Shown: in pieces, positions 17,282 through 26,696 of the stretch | How positions within the stretch are numbered: the first letter of the stretch is position 1 | Layout of the letters: each line of letters starts with the position of its first letter | NCBI GenBank assembly: GCA_015056795.1 | Contig: SVFO01000008.1 | Coordinates: 90,918-154,917, forward strand | Direction: 5' to 3' | Length of the DNA: 64,000 bases | Source of the DNA: Lachnospiraceae bacterium | GTDB lineage: Bacteria > Bacillota > Clostridia > Lachnospirales > Lachnospiraceae | Made by a program: the position numbers and the translations under genes | The notes under the pieces: model-generated | What the model saw: only the letters and a program-made list of their open reading frames with translations | Databases searched by the model: none | Told to the model about the DNA's origin: nothing

Positions 17282-17343
17282 CCCTTAGAACATGAACTTC
17301 TAAGGGTGTAAGATTTATTTGTCCAAGTCTGTGATGACTTGGA
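17282..17343 (+). other. Two hairpins in the alaS leader
   Basis: Hairpin one has a 9-bp stem (17282-17290 with 17298-17306). Hairpin two has an 8-bp stem (17322-17329 with 17336-17343). Both lie in the 308-base gap before alaS. I do not find the T-box AGGGTGGNACCGCG motif or a terminator, so their role is unknown. Confidence 0.5.
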
Positions 17344-17445
17344 GATGAAGTGGGAAAAAAGTCTAGATAGAGTTTGGATAGAAATTAGAGTTGGAGAGAA
17401 CTATAAAGATTTCGAAAAAGACGAGTTTAGGATGAGGTATGTGTT

Positions 17446-20097
17446 ATGAAAAAATTCACGTCGACGGAGTTAAGGAAGGCTTGGAAGCAGTTTTATATTG
17501 AGAGAGGGCATAAGGACGTGGGAGCGGTATCGCTGGTGTCGGACGGTTCTACGGGCGTTATGTTTAACGTGGCAGGAATGCAGCCACTGATGCCGTATTT
17601 GTTGGGTGAGAAGCATCCCATGGGAACAAGGCTTTGCAACGTACAGGGATGTGTTAGAACCAACGACATTGACTCTGTTGGTGATAAGAGTCACGGCACG
17701 TTCTTCGAGATGATGGGAAGCTGGAGCCTTGGCGATTATTTCAAGAAGGAGCGTTGTCAGTGGAGCTATGAGCTGTTGACCGAGCTGTTTGGCTTTGATG
17801 CAGATCATCTTGCAGCAACCGTATTTGCGGGCGACGAGAATGCACCCAGAGATGAAGAGGGTGCTCAGTACCGTATCGCTTCTGGCTTTAAGAAGGAGAA
17901 TATTTTTTATCTTCCTGCGGAGGACAACTGGTGGGGACTGGAGTATGGCCCCTGTGGTCCCGACAGTGAGATGTTCTATGTAAAGGATGATGTTCCTCCC
18001 TGTGGTCCCGACTGTAAGCCTGGATGTCACTGCGGAAAGTACACCGAGATCGGTAACGACGTGTTCATGCAGTATGAGAAGCATCAGGATGGCCATCTGA
18101 CTCCCCTGAAGCAGCAGAACGTGGATACTGGTTGGGGTCTGGAGCGTATTTTGGCATTCTTAAATGGCGTGGATGACGTTTATAAGATCGATCTTCATGC
18201 ACCTGCCATCAGCTATATTGAGCAGGCCAGCGGCATCAAGTATGATGCAGACGAGAAGCTGACGAGATCTATGAGAATTCTCGCAGATCATACTCGTACG
18301 GCAGTTATGCTGATCGGTGATGAGAAGAAGCTTCTTCCTTCGAATGCAGGTGCTGGTTACGTGCTCCGTCGATTAATCCGTCGTGCCGTAAGACATGCAA
18401 GGGCGCTTGGTCTTCAGAAGGAAAACATTTTAAAGGTTGCTGAGACCTATATCGGCGTTTATGCAGAGAGCTATCCTCTGCTGGTTAAGAATCAGGCATT
18501 TATTCTTTCTGAGCTTGGCAAGGAGATTGAGCGCTTCGAGGCAACGTTGGAAAATGGTTTGAAGGAATTTAAGAAGATTCTGGAGCAGAAGCAGGCAGAG
18601 AAGAGTGACAAGATCGATGGTAAGTCTGCATTCTATCTCTATGATACCTTTGGCTTCCCGATCGAGCTGACTGTTGAGCTTGCTGAGGAAGAGGGAGTTT
18701 CCGTGGATGAGGCAGGCTTTGCCGTAGCCATGGAGGAGCAAAAGCAGAAGGCTCGTGAAAATCAGAACTTCTCCGCAAAGCTATCTACGGATGCAAATCT
18801 GTTCGAGGACTTGGGCGAGAGCTTTACGACGGAATTTGTAGGGTATGACGTTACCATGAATGATACTTTTGTCGCAGCACTGGCTTCTGACGGTGCGCGT
18901 AAGGATAGCCTTTCCGAAGGCGAGAGCGGAACCGTAGTTGTTCCCGTAACGGCATTCTATGCAACCATGGGTGGTCAGAAGGGTGACTTCGGCGTGATCC
19001 GTGGCGAGAACAGTGTATTTGAGGTGGAAGAGACCATCAAGCTTCCTGGCGGTAAGGTAGGTCACGTCGGAAAGGTTGTTTCTGGTAAGCTTTCCGTAAA
19101 GGATCACGTGCGCATGGAGGTTAATGAGGCAAACCGTGCAAGCACCTGTAAGAATCATACGGCAACGCATCTTCTGCAGGCAGCATTGCAGCAGGTTCTT
19201 GGCAATCAGGTTCATCAGCAGGGCTCCTATCAGGATGGCGCTAGAACTAGATTTGACTTTAGCTTTTCCCGTGCAATGACCGAGGAGGAAATTGCAAAGG
19301 TAGAAGAGATCGTAAACGCAAAGATTCTGGAAGACATTCCTGTATGTACGCAGGTTATGAACATTGAAGAGGCAAAGAAGAGCGGTGCCATGGCTCTGTT
19401 TGGTGAAAAGTATGGCGAGACCGTTCGCGTGGTATCCGTTGGCGAATTCTCCAAAGAGTTCTGTGGCGGTACTCACGTTAAGAGAACTGGTGACATCGCA
19501 TCCTTCAAGATCCTTTCCGAGAGCGGTATCGCTGCAGGCGTACGTAGAATCGAGGGTCTGACCTCTGCTAACGTTATTGAGTATTATAAGGCTATGGAAG
19601 AAACCTTAAAGCTTGCTGCGGCAGCTGCAAAATCTACGACGGCGAACCTCGTGGAAAAGATTCAGCATCTGCAGGCTGAGGTGAAGGCACTTTCCTCTGA
19701 GAATGAGTCCCTGAAGTCCAAGCTGGCTAAGAATTCCTTGGGCGACGTGATGAATCAGGTAAAGGAAGTCAAGGGAATGAAGCTCCTTGCAACTAGCGTT
19801 GCCGGCGCTTCAATGAATGGACTTCGTGATCTTGGCGATCAGTTGAAGGAAAAGCTGGGAGAGGGCGTGATCGTTCTTCTTTCCGATGCAGACGGCAAGG
19901 TGAACATGATTGCCATGGCTACGGACGGCGCAGTTAAGGCTGGTGCACATGCTGGAAACCTGATCAAGGGCATTGCAGCATTGGTTGGCGGTGGCGGCGG
20001 CGGACGCCCGAACATGGCACAGGCAGGCGGTAAGAATCCTGCTGGAATCCCTGCTGCAATTGCAGAGGCTGCTAAGGTGCTGGAAGGTCAGTTATAG
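17446..20097 (+). CDS. alaS: Alanyl-tRNA synthetase, divergent type
   Basis: An 883-residue synthetase with all domains: catalytic core (about 1-450), editing domain with HTATHLL and CGGTHV (metal ligands), coiled coil (about 715-760) and C-Ala domain with GGGGGGRPNMAQAGG. The catalytic core is unlike the usual bacterial AlaRS: motif 2 reads RTNDIDSVGDKSHGTFFEMMGSWSLGDYF, lacking the GKHNDL segment, and there is a Cys-rich insertion after GPCGPDSEMFY (CGPDCKPGCHCGKY) that looks metal-binding. The motif pattern resembles AlaRS from some uncultured bacterial lineages and a subset of Clostridia, which suggests horizontal transfer or an ancient paralogue. GAGGT precedes the ATG. Confidence 0.95.
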   Translation: MKKFTSTELRKAWKQFYIERGHKDVGAVSLVSDGSTGVMFNVAGMQPLMPYLLGEKHPMGTRLCNVQGCVRTNDIDSVGDKSHGTFFEMMGSWSLGDYFKKERCQWSYELLTELFGFDADHLAATVFAGDENAPRDEEGAQYRIASGFKKENIFYLPAEDNWWGLEYGPCGPDSEMFYVKDDVPPCGPDCKPGCHCGKYTEIGNDVFMQYEKHQDGHLTPLKQQNVDTGWGLERILAFLNGVDDVYKIDLHAPAISYIEQASGIKYDADEKLTRSMRILADHTRTAVMLIGDEKKLLPSNAGAGYVLRRLIRRAVRHARALGLQKENILKVAETYIGVYAESYPLLVKNQAFILSELGKEIERFEATLENGLKEFKKILEQKQAEKSDKIDGKSAFYLYDTFGFPIELTVELAEEEGVSVDEAGFAVAMEEQKQKARENQNFSAKLSTDANLFEDLGESFTTEFVGYDVTMNDTFVAALASDGARKDSLSEGESGTVVVPVTAFYATMGGQKGDFGVIRGENSVFEVEETIKLPGGKVGHVGKVVSGKLSVKDHVRMEVNEANRASTCKNHTATHLLQAALQQVLGNQVHQQGSYQDGARTRFDFSFSRAMTEEEIAKVEEIVNAKILEDIPVCTQVMNIEEAKKSGAMALFGEKYGETVRVVSVGEFSKEFCGGTHVKRTGDIASFKILSESGIAAGVRRIEGLTSANVIEYYKAMEETLKLAAAAAKSTTANLVEKIQHLQAEVKALSSENESLKSKLAKNSLGDVMNQVKEVKGMKLLATSVAGASMNGLRDLGDQLKEKLGEGVIVLLSDADGKVNMIAMATDGAVKAGAHAGNLIKGIAALVGGGGGGRPNMAQAGGKNPAGIPAAIAEAAKVLEGQL

Positions 20098-20161
20098 TTG
20101 ATCAAAAAATGTATTCATAAAAGTCATCGTTATGCTTGGTTTTGAATCGTTAAAAAAATAG

Positions 20162-20189
20162 TTGACGAATGGAATTTTTATGATATAAT
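20162..20189 (+). promoter_or_regulatory. Promoter for rpsU
   Basis: TTGACG (20162-20167), 16-base spacer, TATAAT (20184-20189) with an extended TGA before it. The leader to the ATG at 20278 is about 80 bases. Confidence 0.7.
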
Positions 20190-20277
20190 GTCATTAGTGT
20201 GCGTGATAAGCGCCACAAAAAAATAACCCAATCAGTCAGAAATGCTAGCGGGACTGAAGGGAGGGTCGGGTGTAAAC

Positions 20278-20454
20278 ATGTCAAATGTAATCGTAAAAGA
20301 AAACGAGACTTTAGACAGTGCTTTGCGTCGCTTCAAGAGAAGCTGTGCAAAGGCTGGTATTCAGCAGGAGATTCGTAAGCGTGAGCATTACGAAAAGCCT
20401 AGCGTGAAGCGTAAGAAGAAGTCTGAGGCTGCTAGAAAGCGCAAATATAACTAA
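20278..20454 (+). CDS. rpsU: 30S ribosomal protein S21
   Basis: A 58-residue basic protein of the small ribosomal subunit. [23 protein letters not shown] is the standard S21 N-terminus, and the Lys/Arg-rich tail ([15 protein letters not shown]) binds RNA. ATG 20278 gives the normal S21 length; the longer frame from 20242 adds an unrelated leader. GGGAGG lies about 12 bases upstream. Own promoter and terminator make it a single-gene unit. Confidence 0.96.
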   Translation: MSNVIVKENETLDSALRRFKRSCAKAGIQQEIRKREHYEKPSVKRKKKSEAARKRKYN

Positions 20455-20460
20455 AAAATA

Positions 20461-20492
20461 AATCCCCAGCCGAGCATTCGACTGGGGATTTT
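20461..20492 (+). terminator. Intrinsic terminator after rpsU
   Basis: A 9-bp perfect stem (20461-20469 with 20482-20490) ends in TTTT. Immediately after it the 18-base stretch TTGATTCAGGGAGTTTTA occurs twice in direct repeat. Confidence 0.8.
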
Positions 20493-20559
20493 GATTCAGG
20501 GAGTTTTACTTTTTGATTCAGGGAGTTTTAATTCAAGGTTTTACTAAAGGGGTTTGTAT

Positions 20560-21261
20560 ATGATGTGGATAGAAGCAATTAAATCATTGGATGCCTATCA
20601 TTTTTTTGCACTCTTTGCCATTTACAGTATGGTTGGTTGGCTGATTGAGTCGATTTACATGTCCATCTGTAACCGCAAGGTGACGAACAGAGGGTTTGCA
20701 AAAGGACCGTTTTGTCCCATCTATGGCGTCGGTTGTATTGGAGCCTATATCTTATTTTCTCCCTTCAAGGGACGCTATTGGATTATTTATATTTTAGGCT
20801 GTGTCACCGCGACAATCTTTGAATTTGTAGTCGGCAAGGCCATGATTAAGTACATGGGAGAGCTTTGGTGGGATTATAAGGATAAGCCATTTAATTACCA
20901 AGGAATCATTTGTCTGGAGAGTACGCTGGCATGGGGTATTTACGCACTGGTTGTCGTGCATATCCTACATGGCACCGTGATCAATCTGGTAGATCATCTA
21001 GATAAGCGTCTTGGGGTAATTATCCTAGTTGTCCTTTATTTCCTTGTATTTATCGATTATATGGTGCAGATCAGCCAGATCTTTGGATGGCCGAAGGTGC
21101 TTGGAGGTCAGGGACTGAAGGAGACGCCTGACATCAGCAGGGCAAATCGTGTGAACCATCCGGAAGGATCCAAGCCACTTACGATTATGAAGGCGGCTGC
21201 TAAAAAGGAACAGGAAGTACAAAAAGAAAAACACCAAGAAGAAAAGGACGATCAGCAGTAG
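20560..21261 (+). CDS. Membrane protein, PF06541-type putative ABC transporter permease
   Basis: About 233 residues with five or so membrane segments. The conserved stretch GWLIESIYMSICNRKVTNRGFAKGPFCPIYGVG and the later WWDYKDKPFNYQGIICLEST are the family signature (annotated as putative ABC-transporter type IV, CmpB-like). There is no ATPase gene next to it and no proven transport role for the family. The tail after residue 185 is cytosolic and charged. AAAGGGG lies 7 bases before ATG 20560; ATG 20563 is also possible. A D,D-carboxypeptidase gene follows, so a cell-envelope role is plausible. Confidence 0.8.
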   Translation: MMWIEAIKSLDAYHFFALFAIYSMVGWLIESIYMSICNRKVTNRGFAKGPFCPIYGVGCIGAYILFSPFKGRYWIIYILGCVTATIFEFVVGKAMIKYMGELWWDYKDKPFNYQGIICLESTLAWGIYALVVVHILHGTVINLVDHLDKRLGVIILVVLYFLVFIDYMVQISQIFGWPKVLGGQGLKETPDISRANRVNHPEGSKPLTIMKAAAKKEQEVQKEKHQEEKDDQQ

Positions 21262-21280
21262 GGTTGTTCTAATAAGGGCC

Positions 21281-22513
21281 ATGCCTTCATATTCTGTAAT
21301 AAGCAGAATTGGGGGTGTGGCTTTTTTGCACGGTATAAAATTAAGTTTTCAGAAGGTTTTGTTGTTTCTCATAACGTTTTGTATGATTTTTGCGGAGTGT
21401 CTAAGTATTCCGCTTAAGGCTAGGGCACAGGTGGAGCTGCAGTCGCCCTCCGTCATTTTAATGGAGCGATCGACGGGGAAGGTGATTTATGAGAAAAATG
21501 CGGATGAGAGAAGAAGTCCTGCAAGCATTACAAAGATCATGACTCTGTTGATCACCTTGGAAGCGGTGCAGGCGGGGAAGGCAGACTTACAAGAAGAGGT
21601 GCTGGTAAGTGAGCATGCGGCATCCATGGGCGGTTCTCAGGTATATTTGGCGCAGGGAGAGGTACAGACGTTAGATACCATGTTGAAATGCATCGCCGTG
21701 GCTTCTGGTAATGATGCGAGTGTTGCCGTGGCAGAGCATATTGCGGGAAGCGAGGAAGCCTTTGTCAAAATGATGAATGACAAGGCACAGACGCTAGGAA
21801 TGACTGGAACACATTTTGTGGATTGCTGTGGCTTATCCGATTCTGATGATCATTATGTCACGGCGCGAGACGTTGCCATCATGTCGCGGGAGCTGACGAC
21901 GCAATGCCCCGAGATCTTTCATTACAGTAAGATCTGGATGGAGGATTTTACGCATGTGACGAGACAGGGAAGCAATACCTTTACGCTCTGCAGCACGAAT
22001 AAGCTACTGAAACGATATCCCTATTGTACGGGGCTGAAGACTGGTTCCACGCAGAAGGCGAAGTATTGTATTTCCGCGACGGCTTCAAGGGATGGAATTG
22101 ATTTGATTGCCGTGGTGATGGGAGCGCCAGATCCAAAGATACGGTTTTCGGAGGCACAGACGCTTTTGACCTATGGCTATGGAATTTGTAAGCTATATAA
22201 GGATGAGGAGCCGCTGGAGCTTCCTAAACTGGTCGTACGGAATGCCCTGGAACAGGAAGTGGAAATTACTCCTGACGGAACCTTTTCCTATCTTGACATT
22301 GAAAACCTTCCCTTTGACGAGATTGAGAGAAGTTTGGAGTTGCCTGAGGAGGCGCAGGCACCCATTCATGCGGGTGACATTGCTGGATATGCTGTTTATA
22401 CCTTACATGGCGCGGAGCTAGGCAGGCTTCCGATCCTTTATCAGACGGACATAGAAGAGGCTGGATTTGGCGATTACCTAATCTATGCATTGAAAGCTCT
22501 ATTGTTTTCCTAA
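21281..22513 (+). CDS. D-alanyl-D-alanine carboxypeptidase (S11, DacF/PBP5-like), copy 1
   Basis: A penicillin-binding protein that trims the terminal D-Ala from peptidoglycan stem peptides outside the membrane. The three active-site motifs are present: SITK (Ser82-Lys85), SGN (142-144) and KTG (253-255). There is an N-terminal signal/anchor peptide and a C-terminal beta domain with a hydrophobic end that may anchor it. The start is uncertain: ATG 21281 gives an unusually long N-terminus, while TTG 21326, preceded by GGGGGTG, would give a classical signal peptide. A second S11 gene lies 3.9 kb downstream. These enzymes are often sporulation-related in Clostridia, but nothing here proves that. 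Confidence 0.9.
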   Translation: MPSYSVISRIGGVAFLHGIKLSFQKVLLFLITFCMIFAECLSIPLKARAQVELQSPSVILMERSTGKVIYEKNADERRSPASITKIMTLLITLEAVQAGKADLQEEVLVSEHAASMGGSQVYLAQGEVQTLDTMLKCIAVASGNDASVAVAEHIAGSEEAFVKMMNDKAQTLGMTGTHFVDCCGLSDSDDHYVTARDVAIMSRELTTQCPEIFHYSKIWMEDFTHVTRQGSNTFTLCSTNKLLKRYPYCTGLKTGSTQKAKYCISATASRDGIDLIAVVMGAPDPKIRFSEAQTLLTYGYGICKLYKDEEPLELPKLVVRNALEQEVEITPDGTFSYLDIENLPFDEIERSLELPEEAQAPIHAGDIAGYAVYTLHGAELGRLPILYQTDIEEAGFGDYLIYALKALLFS

Positions 22514-22631
22514 AGCTTGCTGCTCTGGCAAAATACGTTTTGACCAGGGCGGCTTTTTATGATAAGATTACGAAGGGATATTGGAAGCTGACTTGCGAAG
22601 CTTGAGACGCGAAGCGGAGGCCGAACGGTTT

Positions 22632-23537
22632 ATGGACGTGGTGTTATTTGTGTTAGGCGTGCTAATCCTGGGGATTCTCTGGGTAATGCTGCATGACACA
22701 ACGCATTTTGAGACAACGGAATATTGCGTAACGGATCCGCGAATTCAGAAGACCTTTCGGGCGGTTGTACTTGCGGACCTTCATAATCAGAAATATGGCA
22801 GGGACAACCAGCTGCTGCTAAAGGCAATCAGGGATGGTCAGCCAGACATGGTACTGATCGCGGGCGACATTTTGACGGCAAAGCCTGGCAAGGATTTTTC
22901 ACCTGCCATTGATTTCGTCAGGGAGCTATCCAAGGATTTCCCGATCTATTATGGCGTAGGAAATCATGAGCATCGCATCAGACTTTATCGACATACCTAT
23001 GGCAGCATGGGCAAGGATTATGTGCAGGCGCTGCGTGAATGTGGCATAAAGCTCATGTGCAATGAAAAAAGGGAGCTCGAGGAATATGGCGTTGATATCG
23101 TAGGAAGTCAAATCCATCATCGATATTATCAGCGCTGGGAGAAAAGACCGATGGCGGATACCTATCTTCCCCGAACGCTTGGCAAGCCAAATGCGGAGCA
23201 TTATACCGTGCTGCTTGCGCATAATCCTGATTATTTTCCAGAATATGCTGCGTGGGGCGCGGATCTGACGCTTTCTGGTCACGTGCATGGGGGTGTCGCA
23301 AGGATTCCCTTTTGGAACCATGGCGTAATTTCGCCGTCCATGAAGCTGTTTCCAAAGTATGATGGCGGTTTGTTTGATGAGGGGAAGGCACATATGATCC
23401 TGAGCAGAGGACTTGGATGCCATACGATTCCCGTGAGACTTTTTAATCCAGGAGACTTGATCTTCCTACAGTTTGAACCTGCGGAGGAAAGCAGTATTAC
23501 AAAGCGAGATAAGAAACAAAAAAGAAAGGTACTTTAG
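22632..23537 (+). CDS. Membrane-anchored metallophosphoesterase
   Basis: A 301-residue calcineurin-like phosphoesterase. One N-terminal membrane helix (about 2-22) precedes the catalytic domain, with metal-binding motifs DLHN, GDIL, GNHE, LLAHNPDYF and GHVHGG. The layout resembles the YkuE/YaeI type, thought to act on the cell surface or on lipid-linked phosphates; the substrate is unknown. ATG 22632 has GGAGG 11 bases upstream; the longer frame starts at TTG 22581. Its stop is one base before the scpA ATG, so the two are likely cotranscribed. Confidence 0.88.
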   Translation: MDVVLFVLGVLILGILWVMLHDTTHFETTEYCVTDPRIQKTFRAVVLADLHNQKYGRDNQLLLKAIRDGQPDMVLIAGDILTAKPGKDFSPAIDFVRELSKDFPIYYGVGNHEHRIRLYRHTYGSMGKDYVQALRECGIKLMCNEKRELEEYGVDIVGSQIHHRYYQRWEKRPMADTYLPRTLGKPNAEHYTVLLAHNPDYFPEYAAWGADLTLSGHVHGGVARIPFWNHGVISPSMKLFPKYDGGLFDEGKAHMILSRGLGCHTIPVRLFNPGDLIFLQFEPAEESSITKRDKKQKRKVL

Positions 23538-23538
23538 C

Positions 23539-24294
23539 ATGGCAATCTCGGTAAAATTGGAGAAGTTTGAAGGCCCGTTGGACTTGCTTCTCCATCTCAT
23601 CGAAAAAAATAAAATTGATATCTATGACATTCCCATCATTGAGATTACGGCGCAGTATTTGGACTATGTAAAGCAGATGGAAGAAGAGGACATGAATATC
23701 ATGAGCGAATTCCTCGTCATGGCGGCGACGCTCATTGATATTAAGTGCAAAATGCTGCTTCCTGCGGAGGTCAATGAAGAGGGCGAAGAGGAAGACCCTA
23801 GGGCGGAGCTGGTGCAAAAGCTCTTGGAATACAAGATGTACAAATATATGTCGTTGGAACTTCGCGACAGACAGGTAGATGCGGCAAAGAATTTATATCG
23901 CAGCCAGCATATTCCTGAGGAGGTTGCAAAGTACAAGCCTCCCCTGAATTATGAGGAGCTGGTGGGCGATCTCAATCTTGGGAAGCTACAGGAGATTTTC
24001 CGTAGCGTGATCCGAAGGCAGGAGGATAAGGTCGATCCCATCCGTAGCCAATATGGACGCATTGAAAAGGAAGAGATCGACATGAGTGAGAAGACGCTCT
24101 ATGTCGAGGCTTACGCGAAGGAGCATAAAACCTTTAGCTTCCGCAAGCTCCTGGAGAAGCAAAAGAGCCGTGCGGAAATCATCGTAACCTTCCTGATTAT
24201 CCTAGAGCTTATGAAGACAGGAAAAATCAAGATCAGCCAGGAAAACCTTTTCGATGACATCCTGATTACGTCCTGCTATGCAGAACATTCATAA
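23539..24294 (+). CDS. scpA: Segregation and condensation protein A
   Basis: A 251-residue kleisin subunit of the SMC-ScpAB condensin complex, which compacts and segregates the chromosome. The N-terminal motif LEKFEGPLDLLLHLIEKNKIDIYDIPI is the family signature, and the C-terminal winged helix (about 170-250) contacts the SMC head. The start is the ATG one base after the upstream stop, with AAAGG about 8 bases before it. scpB follows 74 bases later as usual in Firmicutes. Confidence 0.96.
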   Translation: MAISVKLEKFEGPLDLLLHLIEKNKIDIYDIPIIEITAQYLDYVKQMEEEDMNIMSEFLVMAATLIDIKCKMLLPAEVNEEGEEEDPRAELVQKLLEYKMYKYMSLELRDRQVDAAKNLYRSQHIPEEVAKYKPPLNYEELVGDLNLGKLQEIFRSVIRRQEDKVDPIRSQYGRIEKEEIDMSEKTLYVEAYAKEHKTFSFRKLLEKQKSRAEIIVTFLIILELMKTGKIKISQENLFDDILITSCYAEHS

Positions 24295-24368
24295 AAGAGA
24301 ATAAAAATAGTAGTAACCCCGATTTTATTAATAATTAGCAATTTTTTGGAATAAGGTTAGGTAGAGAA

Positions 24369-25076
24369 ATGAGTGAACAGACGGAAGAAAAGCTCGCAGA
24401 AAGTATGAGCGAGACGGAAGAAAAGAAGATAGAGGAATCGGTTGAACCGAGCACTGAGAATAATGCTGAGGAAAGCACGGAGGAAAGCGCGGAGGAAAGT
24501 GTCAAGGTTCTTTCGGAGAAGGAAGCGGAGGCAATCTTCGAAGCCATTCTTTTTACCATGGGAGATACCGTGGAAATCAGTAAGCTTGCTGAGGTGGCTG
24601 GTCTGGACCTTCGTGCGGCAAAAAAGATTTTGAAGAAAATGGAGGATCGCTATAAGGCAGAGGATCGTGGCATCATGTTGACACAGTTTGACAGTGCGGT
24701 ACAGCTTTGCACAAAGCCCGAAACCTACGAATATCTGATTAAAATTGCGAAGAATCCGAAGAAGATTGTTCTTACGGATACCGTCATTGAAACGCTTTCC
24801 ATCATTGCCTATAAGCAGCCTGTGACCAGGTTGGACGTGGAAAACATTCGTGGCGTCAATTGCGATCACGCGATTAATAAGCTATTAGAGTATGATCTCA
24901 TTACGGAGCTTGGAAGATTGGATGCGCCTGGACGTCCCATCCTGTTTGGAACAACGGAGCAATTCCTTCGTACCTTTGGAGTTAAGAGCATAGAGGAGTT
25001 GCCAGAGCTGAGCACGGTGCAGATGGAAGAATTTAAGGCACAGGCGGAGGCAGAGGTTAAGATCAGGTTGGATTAA
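24369..25076 (+). CDS. scpB: Segregation and condensation protein B with acidic N-terminal extension
   Basis: A 235-residue ScpB. The tandem winged-helix core (about 50-220) includes IEAILFTMGDTVEISKLA, TDTVIETLSIIAYKQPVTRLDVENIRGV and RPILFGTTEQFL. The first ~47 residues are a low-complexity Glu/Ser-rich extension (EESTEESAEESV) not found in typical ScpB. It partners ScpA and SMC. The start is the ATG after TTAGGTAGAGAA. Confidence 0.95.
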   Translation: MSEQTEEKLAESMSETEEKKIEESVEPSTENNAEESTEESAEESVKVLSEKEAEAIFEAILFTMGDTVEISKLAEVAGLDLRAAKKILKKMEDRYKAEDRGIMLTQFDSAVQLCTKPETYEYLIKIAKNPKKIVLTDTVIETLSIIAYKQPVTRLDVENIRGVNCDHAINKLLEYDLITELGRLDAPGRPILFGTTEQFLRTFGVKSIEELPELSTVQMEEFKAQAEAEVKIRLD

Positions 25077-25152
25077 CGAAAGGAAAAGCATAAAATCTCT
25101 TTGTCGTCATAAGATGTGACGTAAGGTCACGGAGACTGCAAGGAGATTTTTC

Positions 25153-26514
25153 ATGAAAGCATTTGGGTATTGGCAGAAAAGGAAATGGCTTGCGTTCGCA
25201 CTTGGAATGCTCCTGCTTCTTTTTGCACAAAGCATACATACACAGGCTGTATCTGATGATCCCTTAGATTTGTATGCTACGGCTGCCATATTGATGGATG
25301 GAGAATCAGGGCGTGTCCTCTATGGAAAGGAAGAAAAGGTTCCCCTGCCGAATGCCAGTACGACAAAGATTCTCACCTGTATTCTGGTGTTAGAGCAGTG
25401 CGATTTGAAAGAATGCGTCACCATATCCAGCTATGCGGCATCCATGCCCAAGGTAAAGCTCGGAGCGATTCGAGGCGAAACCTATGATGTTCGAAGCCTG
25501 TTATATTCGCTGATGCTGGAATCGCACAATGATTCTGCCGTGGCACTTGCGGAGCATGTTGGAAAACGAGTGATGCCTGAGTTGTCCGAAAAGGAAGAAA
25601 AGGATTTCACGTCAGAAGAAAGCCACTTGGCAGTCAAGGCCTTTACGGATATGATGAATCAAAAGGCTGCGGAGATTGGTTGCAGGGATACCTATTTTCT
25701 GACACCGAATGGACTGGATGCACAAGAGGAAATCACTTTGCCTGATGGCACACAGGAAATCAGGGAGCATCACACGACGGCGAAAGACCTGGCAAGCATT
25801 TTGGCATATGCGATTCTGCGTTCTCCGAAGCAGGAGGAGTTTTTGAGGATCACAAGGGAGCCGAATTATTCCTTTATCACAAATAAAAGGGGCTTTGCCT
25901 TTAACAATCATAATGGATTTCTGTCCATGATGGACGGCGCCTTGTCAGGAAAAACAGGATTTACGGGTAAGGCGGGGTATTGTTACGCTGGCGCCTTGGT
26001 TAATGATGGAAGACTTTTTGTTGTGGCGTTGCTTGGTTGTGGATGGCCCAACAATCGAAATTACAAATGGAAAGACACGCGAAAGCTCATGGAATATGGC
26101 ATCGCAAGCTTTGTGCGGAAGGATTTGCGAAGTGAGGAGCTTTTAGCTTCGGAAGAAGCTTTACCAACAGTGATTGTTCAAAATGGACAGGGTGAGTACA
26201 TCGGACAAACGATCACCGTTCCAATACATATTGAGGGAAGAGGCCTGCAGCTGCCAGCAAGTCAGTCGGTCAGCATTGGAAAGCATATTTATGGAAATGG
26301 GATTCTCGTTAGGCCAGAGGAAGAGATTCAGGTGATCACGCAGCTCCCTGAACGCGTAGAAGCTCCCGTGACGGAGGGGCAACTGCTGGGAGAGATTCGG
26401 TATATGCTTGGTGAAGAAATCTGCCAGGTTGAGACGATTGTTGCGGAGAAGACGATACCGAGGATTGATTTTCGGTGGTGCTTATTGCAGGTTCTAAAAC
26501 ATTTTTTCATATAA
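25153..26514 (+). CDS. D-alanyl-D-alanine carboxypeptidase (S11), copy 2
   Basis: A 453-residue low-molecular-weight penicillin-binding protein. Signal peptide at 1-33; motifs STTK (Ser69-Lys72), SHN (124-126, an S-x-N variant) and KTG (267-269). A C-terminal beta domain (about 330-435) ends in a hydrophobic stretch that could be a membrane anchor. It differs from the first copy in inserted acidic segments. AAGGAG precedes the ATG. It removes terminal D-Ala from peptidoglycan; the specific developmental role is unknown. Confidence 0.92.
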   Translation: MKAFGYWQKRKWLAFALGMLLLLFAQSIHTQAVSDDPLDLYATAAILMDGESGRVLYGKEEKVPLPNASTTKILTCILVLEQCDLKECVTISSYAASMPKVKLGAIRGETYDVRSLLYSLMLESHNDSAVALAEHVGKRVMPELSEKEEKDFTSEESHLAVKAFTDMMNQKAAEIGCRDTYFLTPNGLDAQEEITLPDGTQEIREHHTTAKDLASILAYAILRSPKQEEFLRITREPNYSFITNKRGFAFNNHNGFLSMMDGALSGKTGFTGKAGYCYAGALVNDGRLFVVALLGCGWPNNRNYKWKDTRKLMEYGIASFVRKDLRSEELLASEEALPTVIVQNGQGEYIGQTITVPIHIEGRGLQLPASQSVSIGKHIYGNGILVRPEEEIQVITQLPERVEAPVTEGQLLGEIRYMLGEEICQVETIVAEKTIPRIDFRWCLLQVLKHFFI

Positions 26515-26531
26515 TCGAGTTCAGAGAAAAT

Positions 26532-26560
26532 TTGAAGTATAAAAATGGAATTCTTATAAT
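26532..26560 (+). promoter_or_regulatory. Promoter for pepF
   Basis: TTGAAG (26532-26537) and a perfect TATAAT (26555-26560) are 17 bases apart. The leader to the ATG is about 130 bases and AT-rich; I see no other structure in it. Confidence 0.7.
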
Positions 26561-26696
26561 GAATTCGAATAAAGACATCAGATTAGGATTTAGATTGAGG
26601 TTTTAAATATAGTATTCATAAATAATTATTATAAAGCAGATAACAAAGAAATAGAGAATTACCTCAGACAAATAAAGAAATATAGGAGAAAAAACA

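Noticed and set aside
17241..17445. T-box riboswitch before alaS
   Set aside because: No AGGGTGGNACCGCG motif and no terminator/antiterminator pair were found; only GGGTG occurs by chance.
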